Of a stretch of 64,000 bases of DNA, positions 1 to 9,461 are shown one piece after another (positions within the stretch are counted from its first letter, which is position 1; each line of letters begins with the position of its first letter). The notes under the pieces were generated by a model. The model saw only the letters and a list, made by a program, of their open reading frames with translations. It did no database searches and was not told where the DNA came from. Both the position numbers and the translations under genes were made by a program. The stretch is from Oscillatoriales cyanobacterium M59_W2019_021. Its GTDB lineage: Bacteria > Cyanobacteriota > Cyanobacteriia > Cyanobacteriales > Geitlerinemataceae. Where the stretch lies: the NCBI GenBank assembly GCA_015295945.1, contig DVED01000207.1, positions 25,799 to 89,798 on the forward strand. Reading direction: 5' to 3'.

Positions 1-16
1 TGTTGGTTATGATTAC

Positions 17-50
17 AACCCCCGAGCGTCAAGATTGGGGGTTTTGTTTT
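17..50 (+). terminator. Intrinsic terminator of a gene upstream of the window
   Basis: An AACCCCC arm (17-23) pairs with GGGGGTT (37-43) across a 13-base loop and is followed by a T-rich tail. It fits a Rho-independent terminator for a plus-strand gene lying left of the window. Raf1 on the minus strand ends just downstream. Confidence 0.7.
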
Positions 51-105
51 GGAGGCAGCCCGGGGAGCCGGGGGAGCCCGGGGAGCCGGGGAAGCAGGGG
101 GTGAG
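51..105. repeat. G-rich GGGGAGCC tandem repeat
   Basis: Several imperfect copies of a GGGGAGCC(G) unit follow the terminator. A related stretch is found at 39307-39330, and complementary CCCCTGCTCC-type stretches occur at about 34261, 51570 and 57400. It is a non-coding simple-sequence spacer repeat of a kind common in cyanobacterial genomes. Confidence 0.6.
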
Positions 106-140
106 GGAAAGAAAGCAGCTAGCGGCTAGCAATTACCAAT

Positions 141-160
141 CCCAAACCCCAAACCCCAAA
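141..160. repeat. CCCCAAA heptamer repeat (STRR type)
   Basis: Tandem CCCCAAA heptamers sit next to the raf1 stop codon. Such short tandemly repeated heptanucleotides are known in cyanobacterial intergenic DNA. Other copies are listed in the findings. Confidence 0.6.
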
Positions 161-1249
161 CTACTCGTCAATCAGCCACAGTTCGCGATTGGCGTTTTCG
201 TCGAAGACTTTTTTCGGCGGCAAAATCAGGATCGCCTGACCGAGAAGGGGAATTTCCGGGTCTTCGTCGAACCACTGAATATCTAACTGTCCCGATCGCT
301 CGACTAAAAAGTAACTGTTGGGGTTCCATTGCCTCACTTGCCGATCGATCGCCACGACCACGGGTTCCGATTTGGCTAAGCTCGACTCGGGCAAGCGTTC
401 GGCAACGGTGACAATTGCTACCAAATCTTGCGCTTTCACCACCACCGACCAACCGGGAATGGCAACGAACGATCCGCTGCCAGATACTTGGACGACGCGG
501 AAGGGATCGCGAGCGTCCACAGGAGGAACCGCCTCTAAATCCGCCCGCGTCAGGGGCAGCGAACCCACCACCGGGACGATGCGGGGTAATTCTTCGTCCC
601 CTTCCAGGCGATAAATCGGCAACAGGGGGGCTTTGCGGGTGGGAACGACGGTAAAATCGCTCAACAGCGTTTCGATTTGAGATCGGGCGCTGGGGGAATG
701 GGCGAATTTCAACCCGAGGGCGATGGCGCGAGAGCGTTCTTGCAAGTCCTTTTTTTCTCGCGCCAGTTTCCAATATTGATAGGCGACGGCATCGCCGGGA
801 TGGTCGGTAAATTCCTCGGGCTTGCGGACTAAACGGTAAAAGGCTTGCAGGGCTTTGGCGACGGCGTGGGCTTCATCCACATCGAGCTTTTTCTCCATCG
901 CCAACTGGGCAGCGGGCAAGCGGCGATCTTGGCTGAGAACCCGCAACTCGTACAAAATATCGCTTTTGGGACCGGCAAAATACGATTTTACCGCCTCCGA
1001 AGCTCCGGATTTCTCCAAACTTTCGTAAACTTGAGCGGCGACGATCGTTAAATTTTGCTGTATCGGTTCGATGCCCGTTTCCTCGAAAATGGTTTGCGCC
1101 CCGTAACCGGATTTTTGCAATTGCTGACACGCTCGTCCCCAATCGATCCAGTTCCCTTCTTTGCGGCGCAGCAATTGCAACAACTCGAGGGCGACTTCTG
1201 GAGAGAGTTTGGGATTGGCGTTGGGCAAATTATCGGGCGGTGGGGTCAC
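161..1249 (-). CDS. raf1: RuBisCO accumulation factor 1 (Raf1)
   Basis: Raf1 is a cytosolic chaperone that acts after folding of the RuBisCO large subunit and stabilises RbcL dimers during assembly of the hexadecamer. The 362-residue product has the family length. Its helical alpha-domain (about 18-200) includes a Trp-rich block at residues 33-49 (NWIDWGRACQQLQKSGY). A short linker leads to a beta-domain (about 225-350) that mediates dimerisation. The gene lies divergent to ccmO, which codes for a carboxysome shell protein, so the intergenic region (1250-1562) probably carries promoters for two parts of the CO2-fixation machinery. Assignment rests on overall sequence resemblance to cyanobacterial Raf1. 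Confidence 0.9.
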   Translation of the reverse strand: MTPPPDNLPNANPKLSPEVALELLQLLRRKEGNWIDWGRACQQLQKSGYGAQTIFEETGIEPIQQNLTIVAAQVYESLEKSGASEAVKSYFAGPKSDILYELRVLSQDRRLPAAQLAMEKKLDVDEAHAVAKALQAFYRLVRKPEEFTDHPGDAVAYQYWKLAREKKDLQERSRAIALGLKFAHSPSARSQIETLLSDFTVVPTRKAPLLPIYRLEGDEELPRIVPVVGSLPLTRADLEAVPPVDARDPFRVVQVSGSGSFVAIPGWSVVVKAQDLVAIVTVAERLPESSLAKSEPVVVAIDRQVRQWNPNSYFLVERSGQLDIQWFDEDPEIPLLGQAILILPPKKVFDENANRELWLIDE

Positions 1250-1562
1250 GATCGCATTCGGGGTGAGGATCGATTCTCAGTATAGAATAAGGGCGTCGGG
1301 ATTCGACGATCGACTTTCACTTTTCAGTGCCATTTGGATTGAGACGCGGTACAGTGAAAAGGGCAATCGTCGCCCCATCATTTTCGGGGGTTGACCTCAA
1401 CGCGAGCGATCGACTCTCCCCCAGTTTTCCCCGATCGTCGGCTCTCCTCCCCATGGGTCGGACGGCGGCGATCGCGTCCCCGGAGCGATCGGATTGGCAC
1501 TCGCTCTCCGGCGTTCCGAGATGCTACGTTCGGCTGCAAAAAAAGTTATAATTGAGAGCATC

Positions 1563-2384
1563 ATGACCGATCGCCAAATGAACCTTTCTACCACCCGCAG
1601 GCAACCCAACCGATCGCGGCAAAATCTTCGAGAAAGTGCCTTGGGTTTGGTGTCTACCCAAAGTTTTCCCGCTCTGGTGGGAACCGCCGATATGATGCTC
1701 AAATCGGCAGAAGTGACTCTCGTGGGCTACGAAAAAATCGGGAGCGGTCACTGTACGGCGATCGTGCGCGGTCAAATAGCTAACGTCCGCCTCGCCGTGG
1801 AAGAAGGGGCGAAAACCGCCGAGCAGTTCGGTCAATTGATTTCCAAACTCGTCATTCCCCGACCGATGCCCAATTTGGAAGTGGTGTTTCCTATCGGCAG
1901 CCGCTTAGCAGAATTGGCATACGAACAGCGCGGTTATTCCCGCCTGAGCAATCGGGCGATCGGTTTGGTGGAAACGCGGGGATTCCCGGCAATGGTGGGT
2001 GCTGCCGACGCCATGCTCAAATCCGCCGACGTGCAGCTTGCTGCCTACGAAACCATTGGCGGCGGTTTGTGTACGGCAATTATTCGCGGTACTATTGCTA
2101 ACGTTGCCGTTGCCGTGGAAGCGGGGATGTACGAAGCCGAACGCATCGGCGAACTGAACGCCGTGATGGTGATTCCCCGTCTGTTAGAAGATTTGGAACA
2201 GACGCTGCCGGTGGCGAGTTACTGGCTCGATCGACCCGAACCCCTTCCGGTTCTCGTCCCCACCACAGCCAAAGAAAAGCAAGCGCAACCGATCGCCCTT
2301 CCGGAATTGGAAAAAGTGCCGATTTCTATCGAGGTGGAAGAGTCGTCCCCAGCTCAACTGCCCGCCGAAGATCTAGACGGTTAA
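1563..2384 (+). CDS. ccmO: Carboxysome shell protein CcmO (tandem BMC domains)
   Basis: CcmO is a beta-carboxysome shell component. The 273-residue product has two bacterial microcompartment domains, at about residues 25-110 and 130-215. They share the repeated pattern ALGLV/AIGLVETxxFPAxVGAADAMLKSA, and a proline- and glutamate-rich tail follows. The open frame extends upstream to 1494, but the ATG at 1563 is preceded by GAGAGC and begins the conserved part, so it is chosen. A tandem double BMC of this length is typical of CcmO rather than single-domain CcmK. No ccmKLMN genes are in the window, so this is a satellite shell locus beside raf1. Confidence 0.92.
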   Translation: MTDRQMNLSTTRRQPNRSRQNLRESALGLVSTQSFPALVGTADMMLKSAEVTLVGYEKIGSGHCTAIVRGQIANVRLAVEEGAKTAEQFGQLISKLVIPRPMPNLEVVFPIGSRLAELAYEQRGYSRLSNRAIGLVETRGFPAMVGAADAMLKSADVQLAAYETIGGGLCTAIIRGTIANVAVAVEAGMYEAERIGELNAVMVIPRLLEDLEQTLPVASYWLDRPEPLPVLVPTTAKEKQAQPIALPELEKVPISIEVEESSPAQLPAEDLDG

Positions 2385-2407
2385 CCTGGGTATTCCCATT
2401 CGACATC

Positions 2408-3067
2408 CTAATTGTCATCTTTTGAGGAAGATTTTCCGGATGTCGGTGCGTACCCAATTTGGCGGTAAATCAGTTCCAGTTCGTTCCCCACGGTGAAGAA
2501 ATAGTCGGTTTGTTGGGTTTGTAACGACACGAAAATGCGGTAGAAAATTAACGCCATAATTGCCACAATCATTCCGGCGGCAGTGGTGAGTAGAGCTTCG
2601 CCAATCCCGGCGGCGGCTTTCCCGGTATCGGTTCCAGCCACATTGCCGATATCCAAACTGTCAAAGGTGGCAATTAGCCCCGTTACCGTCCCCAACAATC
2701 CCAACAACGGGGACAGAGCCACTACGGTCTCGAAGAATTGATTTCCGCGCCGCATTTGGATAAACTCGCGATCGGCGGCGGCTTCCATTGCCAAGTGAAA
2801 GGTTTCCGGGTCGGGTTCCTGCAATTCCAAGGGTGCCAGCAAAAATCGACCGATGGGGAGCGATCGCGCTTGACGGGCGAATTCCTCGGCTTTGTGCCAG
2901 TCTACCCGTGCGGCTGCCAACACTTGCCGGACGATGAAATCCTCTTGCCGCAACAGTTTCAGCCAGAACCACGCCCGATCGAACCCGTAACTCAGCGTCA
3001 TCACCGACAGCGCTAGCAGGGGCCACATCACCGGTCCGCCGCGCAGAAATAATTCGTAAACTCTCAT
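2408..3067 (-). CDS. MotA/TolQ/ExbB proton channel family protein
   Basis: This inner-membrane protein of the ExbB/TolQ type couples the proton gradient to work in the envelope, normally with an ExbD/TolR partner. The 219-residue product has an N-terminal membrane segment (MWPLLALSVMTL) and two C-terminal ones. The Gly-rich signature ALSPLLGLLGTVTGLI precedes the central helix, and AGIGEALLTTAAGMIVAI follows. The frame is open to 3109, but the ATG at 3067 begins the family-like sequence. No exbD lies beside it. The only exbD-like gene in the window is 40 kb away at 42748. The substrate or motor it drives is unknown. Confidence 0.87.
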   Translation of the reverse strand: MRVYELFLRGGPVMWPLLALSVMTLSYGFDRAWFWLKLLRQEDFIVRQVLAAARVDWHKAEEFARQARSLPIGRFLLAPLELQEPDPETFHLAMEAAADREFIQMRRGNQFFETVVALSPLLGLLGTVTGLIATFDSLDIGNVAGTDTGKAAAGIGEALLTTAAGMIVAIMALIFYRIFVSLQTQQTDYFFTVGNELELIYRQIGYAPTSGKSSSKDDN

Positions 3068-3274
3068 AGGTTGAAGAAGGAAGAAAGCAGAGGGGGGGGG
3101 AGCAAACAATTTTCTCGATGGACATTGTAAGATCCTGCATCAACTTGTAGGATAGCCCGTTACAAATTATTCGTGTCAACTTATAACTTTCAGACCAAAA
3201 AGCGATCGCGCGTTCGATCTTGGGGGCGATTTAGGGATAGCGGTTGTGCGAGGTTTCCCCCTCCTGGCGAATCG

Positions 3275-4903
3275 CTAACTCTTCCCCATTTGTTGCAATA
3301 ATTTTAAAATCATTTGCTCGAGTTTCGGGGAGATTTCCAGGGGCAGAGTCCCCGTGCGAACGTTGAGATCGCGTTGGGGAAACGGAATTTCCACGTTCGA
3401 TTTCCGAAAAGCCTCTTCGATCGCAAAATATAAATCGCTCCTGACAATATACTGCCGGCTGGGGTCGCTACACCAGACCCACAACTCAAAATCGAGGGAA
3501 CTGTCCCCAAAACCGGAGAAGGTGACGCGGGGTGGGGGAACTTTTAACACGTCGCTATGTTCGAGAGCGGCATCGAGCAAGATAGACTTGACCGCCTGAA
3601 TATCCGAACCGTACGCGACGCCGACGGGAATCCGCAGGCGAGAAACGGGGTTATCGTGACTCCAGTTAATCACCTCTGACTCCAAAAAGCGGGAATTGGG
3701 AACGATAATCGAGATTTGATCCAAGGTACGGATCACCGTACTGCGACTGCCAATGCGCTCCACCGTACCCACATAGTCCCCCACTTCCACAAAATCGCCC
3801 ACTTGAATCGGACGCTCGAACATTAAGACAATGCCGCTACCGAGATTTTTGGCAATATCTTGAAAGCCAAACCCAATGCCGACACCGAGAGCGCTGGCGA
3901 GGATCGTCAGAGAACTGAGATCGAGTCCCCACACTTGCAAGACCACCACCGTTCCGATCGAGATCGCGGTATATTTAACGATCGCCGTCACCACTTCGCG
4001 CGTGTTGCGATTGAGTCCGGTCATCGGTAGGATGCGCGATCGCAATTGATTGGCTAAACTGTTCGCAAAGACTACCAATCCCACCAAGAAGGCGACGAGA
4101 ATGAGTAAATTCGTAATCGAGTATGATCGATTTCCCGCCGTAAACAGCGGAGCTGTTAGGCTTTTGAACAGTATTTCGAGAAATTGGTAGCTCCACTGCC
4201 GAGTCCACGGAAACAAATTGGTGATGTATAGTGCTGTGGCAACGAAAGCAAGTCCGCGAGCGCCAGCCAAGGTGAGATGCCAGATTTTGCTTAGGTGGGG
4301 CGAATTCCCGTCGCTGGAACTCAGCGGAAAACTACGCCGCCACCACCATCCCAGTCCCCAAGACAGCGCCAGGACGCCTACCACTGCCAAAATCGCCTTA
4401 ATCAGGGTTTCGCGCAGAAATTGACCGCTTCGTTCCTGGTGCGCCCGTTCTAGGGCTTTCTTGATAGTTTTTGCCCACAGAGATGCCTGTTTTTTCGGGG
4501 AGTATCCTTCCGCTAGCGCATCTTGTTCGGTGACGGTGAGCAAGTAGCGATCGTTAATCAGAATCGTGGGTAGGTCGTTGCGCTCTTCGATGCGAACGTC
4601 CACCGCTCCTGGATCTTCGGCAAATCGCACCAGTTCGGACTCGATCCAATCCGCTCGTTCTTCGGCGGGAAATTGCTCGGAGTCGCTGACGGCAAACAGG
4701 CGTTCTCCGTCGAGGATGATGGGTTCTTTGGGGGTTTGGGGGGAATTAACTTGAGCGCTGGCAGGACACAGTAGCACCCCTAAGAGTAGGATAAGGGCAA
4801 TTGCGATCGCGCTCCGCCAACGAGGGCGAGTTGAGTGCCGACGATGGGTGACAAGGCGAGAAGATGCACTCAAGAGATGTCGGGGGCGATCTGATTTTCC
4901 CAT
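3275..4903 (-). CDS. MscS-family mechanosensitive ion channel
   Basis: This is a membrane channel of the small-conductance mechanosensitive family, which releases solutes on hypo-osmotic shock. The 542-residue product begins with a basic region and a signal-like hydrophobic stretch (about 30-50) ending ASA. An extracytoplasmic domain of about 100 residues follows, then several membrane helices. The MscS pore and beta-domain core contain GVGIGFGFQDIAKNLGSG, FERPIQVGDFVEVG and the motif IIVPNSRFLESEVINWS. It is a long, multi-helix MscS variant rather than the E. coli MscS length. It is followed by pheA on the same strand after 23 bases in the opposite reading order, so co-transcription with pheA upstream is possible. 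Confidence 0.9.
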   Translation of the reverse strand: MGKSDRPRHLLSASSRLVTHRRHSTRPRWRSAIAIALILLLGVLLCPASAQVNSPQTPKEPIILDGERLFAVSDSEQFPAEERADWIESELVRFAEDPGAVDVRIEERNDLPTILINDRYLLTVTEQDALAEGYSPKKQASLWAKTIKKALERAHQERSGQFLRETLIKAILAVVGVLALSWGLGWWWRRSFPLSSSDGNSPHLSKIWHLTLAGARGLAFVATALYITNLFPWTRQWSYQFLEILFKSLTAPLFTAGNRSYSITNLLILVAFLVGLVVFANSLANQLRSRILPMTGLNRNTREVVTAIVKYTAISIGTVVVLQVWGLDLSSLTILASALGVGIGFGFQDIAKNLGSGIVLMFERPIQVGDFVEVGDYVGTVERIGSRSTVIRTLDQISIIVPNSRFLESEVINWSHDNPVSRLRIPVGVAYGSDIQAVKSILLDAALEHSDVLKVPPPRVTFSGFGDSSLDFELWVWCSDPSRQYIVRSDLYFAIEEAFRKSNVEIPFPQRDLNVRTGTLPLEISPKLEQMILKLLQQMGKS

Positions 4904-4926
4904 TGTTGCCGGATAGGACTCGACTA

Positions 4927-5844
4927 TTAGCTTATCATTGGGATTTGTGGCGTGATCGATTCGCCATTATTCCCCACCCATAAAATCGGGTACTCGCCGA
5001 AAATTTTTAAGACTTCGGTATGGGTTTTTAACTCCTCCAATGCCGCTTCCCAGTTCGATTGATCGCCGCCTGCCTCGAAATCGATGAAAAAGAGATATTC
5101 TCCTAGTAAGCGTTTGGTGGGTCGAGATTCGATGCGACTTAAGTTAATTCCCCGTCTGGCTAAGACTTGCAGGGGATCGACTAGCGCTCCCGGTGCGTTT
5201 TGCGGCAAACTGAAGGCGAGGGAGACGTAGCGTTCGCCTTCAGCCGCCTCGCACTCTAAATCTAAAGCTTGGGAACTCATCACCCAAAATCGGGTGCAAT
5301 TTTCCGGGCGATCGTTGATGGGATGGGCTAGGATGGGTAAATCGTAGAGGTGAGCCGCCCGAACGGAGGCGATCGCCGCGCTGGTGGGTTCGTCGTCCAA
5401 GTGTTGTAGGGCTTCGGTGGTGGAGTTGGTGGCGATGAGGGTGGCGTCGGGCAGATTGGCTTCCAGCCACATCTGACATTGCGATAAGGCTTGCGCGTGG
5501 GAATAGACGGTTTTCAGGACGGTTGGCGACTGGCTGCGAGACATCAAGGCATGGGCGATGGGTAAGACCATTGCTTGTTGGATTTTCAAGCCGTCCAGTT
5601 GCCACAGGGTATCCAGAGAGATGGGAACGCTGCCGCCGATGGAATTTTCGATCGGGATGACGGCGAGGTCGCAGTTGCCCTCGGCAAGGGCTTTAAGCGT
5701 GCGTTCGATACTGGAGTGAGGCTGTAACTGACAGGATTTGCCCGTATTTTGGGTCAACCACTCCCCGTAGGCTAAGGCGGCTGCTTCGGTATAGGTCCCT
5801 GCCGGTCCTAAGTGGGCGAGAGTTGCGATCGATTTCTTTAGCAT
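4927..5844 (-). CDS. pheA: Prephenate dehydratase
   Basis: The enzyme converts prephenate to phenylpyruvate in phenylalanine biosynthesis and acts in the cytosol. The 305-residue monofunctional form starts with the typical HLGPAGTYTEAAA motif. It contains the PIENSIGGSV block (64-73) and the catalytic TRF motif (184-186). A C-terminal ACT regulatory domain (about 206-285) carries the ESRPTKR motif that binds phenylalanine. No chorismate mutase domain is fused. The length and motif order match monofunctional PheA, so feedback inhibition by phenylalanine is expected from the ACT domain. Confidence 0.95.
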   Translation of the reverse strand: MLKKSIATLAHLGPAGTYTEAAALAYGEWLTQNTGKSCQLQPHSSIERTLKALAEGNCDLAVIPIENSIGGSVPISLDTLWQLDGLKIQQAMVLPIAHALMSRSQSPTVLKTVYSHAQALSQCQMWLEANLPDATLIATNSTTEALQHLDDEPTSAAIASVRAAHLYDLPILAHPINDRPENCTRFWVMSSQALDLECEAAEGERYVSLAFSLPQNAPGALVDPLQVLARRGINLSRIESRPTKRLLGEYLFFIDFEAGGDQSNWEAALEELKTHTEVLKIFGEYPILWVGNNGESITPQIPMIS

Positions 5845-6044
5845 TCTTTACAGTTTTGGCGATCTTTCTTCAAAGACTGTTGTACTATAGACGAAATTGT
5901 CAGAAAGTTTTGAAACTCAGCCATCATCGGCTTTTAGCTTTGGGGAAGTTCGGCTTTTCTCCTTGGGTTCCTTGCACTTCTTTGTAAAGAATCATAAAAT
6001 TTGTTTGACAAGATTAGAAATTTATTGACATTAATCGTTGTCTC

Positions 6045-6641
6045 ATGTATGCACGCTTTGTCGCTTCTCTCCCGGCTGAAATTCCGGTTCCGGAGCAGCC
6101 CGTTCCCATCCAACACTACCTGCGCCAACCCCAGCGCTTAGTCAACGCCCTGGTCGATCCGTCCCGTTTGGAACGGCTGGGGGAAGATCGCTTCCGCATC
6201 CACGTCCGCCCGTTGCACTTCATGATGCTGAAGATTCAACCCAGTGTCGAACTGAAGATTTGGGCGGAACCGGATGGCATCGTTCATTTGCGATCGTCAG
6301 ATTGTCAGTTGCGGGGTTTGGAGTCGATCGAGCATCGCTTTTACCTGAAATTAGTGGGGACTTTGGTTCCGTGTGCAGAGGGGCGATCGACCAAGCTGCG
6401 AGGCAATGCTAATTTAGAAGTGAACGTGGAACTGCCCCCCGCCTTTTTACTGACGCCTCAACCCTTGTTAGAAGCGGCAGGGAATGCCTTACTCATGGGC
6501 GTCTTACGGACGATCGAAGATCGGCTGATGCGACAGTTGATCGCCGATTACCAAAAGTGGGCAAGCGATGTGACGGGAAAGACTGCTAGCGTTGGCACTC
6601 CGGGTCATCCGATGTTGCTCGAAGATAAAGGTTGTATTTAA
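6045..6641 (+). CDS. DUF1997 family protein
   Basis: This 198-residue cytosolic protein resembles the DUF1997 family shared by cyanobacteria and plastids, whose biochemical role is not established. It is rich in alternating beta strands (RFRIHVRPLHFMMLKIQPSVELKIW, split here by HPL), followed by a helical C-terminus with an EDRLMRQLI pattern. It has no signal peptide. The ATG lacks an obvious Shine-Dalgarno sequence. Upstream, TTGACA-like hexamers occur near 6005 and 6027. It stands alone between pheA on the opposite strand and the CHAT gene. Confidence 0.75.
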   Translation: MYARFVASLPAEIPVPEQPVPIQHYLRQPQRLVNALVDPSRLERLGEDRFRIHVRPLHFMMLKIQPSVELKIWAEPDGIVHLRSSDCQLRGLESIEHRFYLKLVGTLVPCAEGRSTKLRGNANLEVNVELPPAFLLTPQPLLEAAGNALLMGVLRTIEDRLMRQLIADYQKWASDVTGKTASVGTPGHPMLLEDKGCI

Positions 6642-6660
6642 GGCAGAAGGGGAATGGGTA

Positions 6661-6692
6661 ATGGTGCGCTTCGTGTCTCAAAACACCCTACC
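6661..6692 (+). repeat. Dispersed GGTGCG...CACCCTACC repeat, copy 1
   Basis: This 32-base intergenic element begins ATGGTGCGCTTCGTG and ends AACACCCTACC. Close copies lie at 24961-24992 and 46197-46228, with related copies at 40693-40724 and, inverted, at 34310-34342. It looks like a short palindromic-derived dispersed repeat. Confidence 0.75.
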
Positions 6693-6855
6693 AACTAGCC
6701 ACGAGCCACTAGCCAGTTCCAAACCCCAAACCCCCAACTCCTAACAACGTTATTGAGAACGCTCGATATCTAACGCCTGAAATTTCCGGAATCGAGAGTT
6801 GGTCATCGGTCATCTGTCATTGTTACAACAGAAAATGACAGATAAACAGTGACTA

Positions 6856-9447
6856 ATGGCAACTCGTTCGCAGATCCCTCGGTTTCGCTCCCAACTCAGT
6901 TCGTCTTTCAAAAGACTCTGGCTTTACATGGGGTTGGGATGTATCGCCCTGTGGTTGGCGATCGCCGCCCATCCGGCAGTGGGGCAGGACTCTCCCATCG
7001 CCAGTCCGACCGATCGCGTCGAAGAAGGGCGCGTGCGGTACGAAAACGGGCAATTATCCGAGTCGGTGCGCCTGTGGGAACTGGCAGCCCAAGAGTACCA
7101 GCAAAACGGCGATCGCCTCAATTACGCCCTGATGCAAACTTATCTCTCACTGGCGTATCAAGATTTGGGGGATTGGGAAAACGCGAAGGCAGCCATCGAT
7201 CGCAGTTGGGACGCCTTGGTAGGGCAAATTCAAGATCGACCCGACGTATCGGGGGTTTTTGCCCGCACCTTCAACGCTCGCGGCAACTTGGAACTGCTGA
7301 CCGGACAAACGGAAGCGGCACTGGCAACGTGGAGAGAGGCGGAAGCCGCATACCGGACGGCGGGAGATGAAGCGGGGGTTTTGGGCAGCCAACTCAACCA
7401 AGCGCAAGCCTTGCAAACCCTGGGACTGCACCGGAAATCCCTGGAGTTGCTCGAATCGATCGCCCAAACCCTGGAAACTGCGCCGGATACTCTCTTAAAA
7501 GCGCAGTCGTTGCGGAGTTTGGGCGTTCTTCTCCAGATGCTGGGCGAATTCGATCGCGCTACAGACATCTTGGAACGGAGTTTGGCGATTGCCCAACAGC
7601 TTGAAGATAGCGCCAACATTCGCGCTGCCCTAGTTGCCTTGGGGAATACCGCTCGCAACCAACAGGATTTCCCCGCCGCCTTTGACTACTACCAACAAGC
7701 TAGCGAACTGCCCGCCCATCCGGTCGATCGCGTCGAACTGCAACTCAACCAACTGAGCCTCACCCTCGATCGCCGACAAGTCAACGCCGCCATCGCCTTA
7801 GTCTCCCCAATCCGCGATGGGTTAGCTCAGTTAGCGCCCAGTCGTCCTAGCATCTACGCTCGGGTGAATTTTGCCGAAAATTTGCGAAAATTGAGTCCGC
7901 TCCTGAAGGGTCGCGATCCGGTCTTGGGCGATCGAGAGATTGCTGAAATGCTGGCAGGAGCGATCGCCGACGCCCGCCAGTTGACAGATGTGCGTGCCGA
8001 ATCCTACGCGATGGGTCAATTGGCGCGGGTGTACGAAGGACAACAACGCCCCGAAGACGCCCAAACCCTCACCCAGAAAGCTTTTCTCCTGGCACAGCGA
8101 GCCAATTCTCCCGAACTCACCTATCGCTGGCAGTGGCAAATCGGGCGGCTGTGGAAAGAGGCAGGACAGCGAGATCGGGCGATCGAAGCTTACGAGGGGG
8201 CGATCGCCATTCTGCGATCGTTAAAAGCCGAATTAAACCAGGTCAATAACGACTTCCAGCTTTCGTTTAACAATAGCGTCGAACCCATGTACCGTCAGTT
8301 CGTGGAAGTGCTGTCCCAAGCCGATGCTACCCCCGAACAGATCCAACGCGCGCGCGAAACCCTGGAAACTTTACAAGTTGCAGAATTAGATAATTTCTTC
8401 CGAGACGAAAATTTAACGGGTCGATCGACCAACATCGACGCCATCGATCCGCACGCGGCAGTCTTTTATCCCATCGTCCTCGAAGATCGCATCGAAGTGG
8501 TGCTGTCGCTTCCCGATCGTCCCACTCGTCGCTATGCCACGTTCCTACCTCAAACCGAGATCGAAGCCACCTTAGCCAACCTCTACCAATCCTTCCATTT
8601 AGCTTACTCTTCCCAAAAACGCTTGGCACTGTCCCAAACCGTTTACGACTGGTTGATTCGACCGGCAGAAGCAGATTTGGCAGCCGCAGATATTCAAACC
8701 CTGGTGTTCGTTCCCGACAGTTTTTTGCGCAATATTCCCCTGTCCGCACTGTACGACGGCGAGCAATATTTGGTGCAGAAGTACGCCATTGCCCTGTCTC
8801 CCAGTTTGCAATTGCTGGAACCGCGAGCGCTCGAACCGAAGAAATTGCGGGCGATGGCAGGCGGACTGACGGAAGCTCGCCAGGGGTTCGAGTCCTTACC
8901 CGCCGTTGCCGAAGAAGTGCGGCAAGTGCAAGCAGAAATGCCCGCTGAGGTTTTGCTCGATGGCGATTTTACCCGCAATACCCTGCGCGATCGCTTGAGT
9001 GCTGCCCCCTTCAATACCGTTCACCTCGCCACCCACGCTCGGTTTAGTTCCATTGCTAACGAGACGTTCTTGTTAACCTGGGACGGTCGGGTTAACGTCA
9101 AGGAATTGGGAGAGTGGTTGACCCGCCGCCAGCAGCAGAACCCCACACCGTTGGAATTACTAGTGCTGAGTGCCTGTCAAACCGCAGAAGGCGATCGAGA
9201 AGCCAGTCTCGGTTTGGCGGGCATCGCCGTGCGATCGGGCGCTCGCAGCACGCTTGCTACCCTCTGGTCGGTGCGCGATCTCTCCACCTCCGAACTGATG
9301 AGCGAATTCTACCACCAATTAAATCGCGACGACGGCATCAGTCGCGCCGAAGCCTTGCGGCAAGCTCAATTGGCACTGCTTGATCGAACTGAATACGACC
9401 ATCCTTTTTTTTGGGCACCGTTTGTTTTGGTGGGGAATTGGCTTTAG
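6856..9447 (+). CDS. Exported TPR-CHAT domain protein
   Basis: The 863-residue protein has an N-terminal signal-like hydrophobic segment (about 25-43, ending AVG/QDSP). About 400 residues of tetratricopeptide helices follow, then a C-terminal CHAT domain (about 540-863). CHAT domains are caspase-like cysteine peptidases. The expected dyad is present as His727 in LATHARFSS and Cys774 in LVLSACQTAEGD. The ending HPFFWAPFVLVGNW is typical. Cyanobacteria carry many exported TPR-CHAT proteins of unknown substrate. No gasdermin-like or TPR-partner gene is adjacent, so a CHAT-gasdermin defence system is not supported. A periplasmic protease or scaffold role is inferred only. Confidence 0.88.
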   Translation: MATRSQIPRFRSQLSSSFKRLWLYMGLGCIALWLAIAAHPAVGQDSPIASPTDRVEEGRVRYENGQLSESVRLWELAAQEYQQNGDRLNYALMQTYLSLAYQDLGDWENAKAAIDRSWDALVGQIQDRPDVSGVFARTFNARGNLELLTGQTEAALATWREAEAAYRTAGDEAGVLGSQLNQAQALQTLGLHRKSLELLESIAQTLETAPDTLLKAQSLRSLGVLLQMLGEFDRATDILERSLAIAQQLEDSANIRAALVALGNTARNQQDFPAAFDYYQQASELPAHPVDRVELQLNQLSLTLDRRQVNAAIALVSPIRDGLAQLAPSRPSIYARVNFAENLRKLSPLLKGRDPVLGDREIAEMLAGAIADARQLTDVRAESYAMGQLARVYEGQQRPEDAQTLTQKAFLLAQRANSPELTYRWQWQIGRLWKEAGQRDRAIEAYEGAIAILRSLKAELNQVNNDFQLSFNNSVEPMYRQFVEVLSQADATPEQIQRARETLETLQVAELDNFFRDENLTGRSTNIDAIDPHAAVFYPIVLEDRIEVVLSLPDRPTRRYATFLPQTEIEATLANLYQSFHLAYSSQKRLALSQTVYDWLIRPAEADLAAADIQTLVFVPDSFLRNIPLSALYDGEQYLVQKYAIALSPSLQLLEPRALEPKKLRAMAGGLTEARQGFESLPAVAEEVRQVQAEMPAEVLLDGDFTRNTLRDRLSAAPFNTVHLATHARFSSIANETFLLTWDGRVNVKELGEWLTRRQQQNPTPLELLVLSACQTAEGDREASLGLAGIAVRSGARSTLATLWSVRDLSTSELMSEFYHQLNRDDGISRAEALRQAQLALLDRTEYDHPFFWAPFVLVGNWL

Positions 9448-9461
9448 TCATTTATCGAAAA

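Noticed and set aside
6856..9447. CHAT-gasdermin or type III-E-like defence system
   Set aside because: No gasdermin-like, effector or TPR-partner gene next to it, and the protein appears exported.
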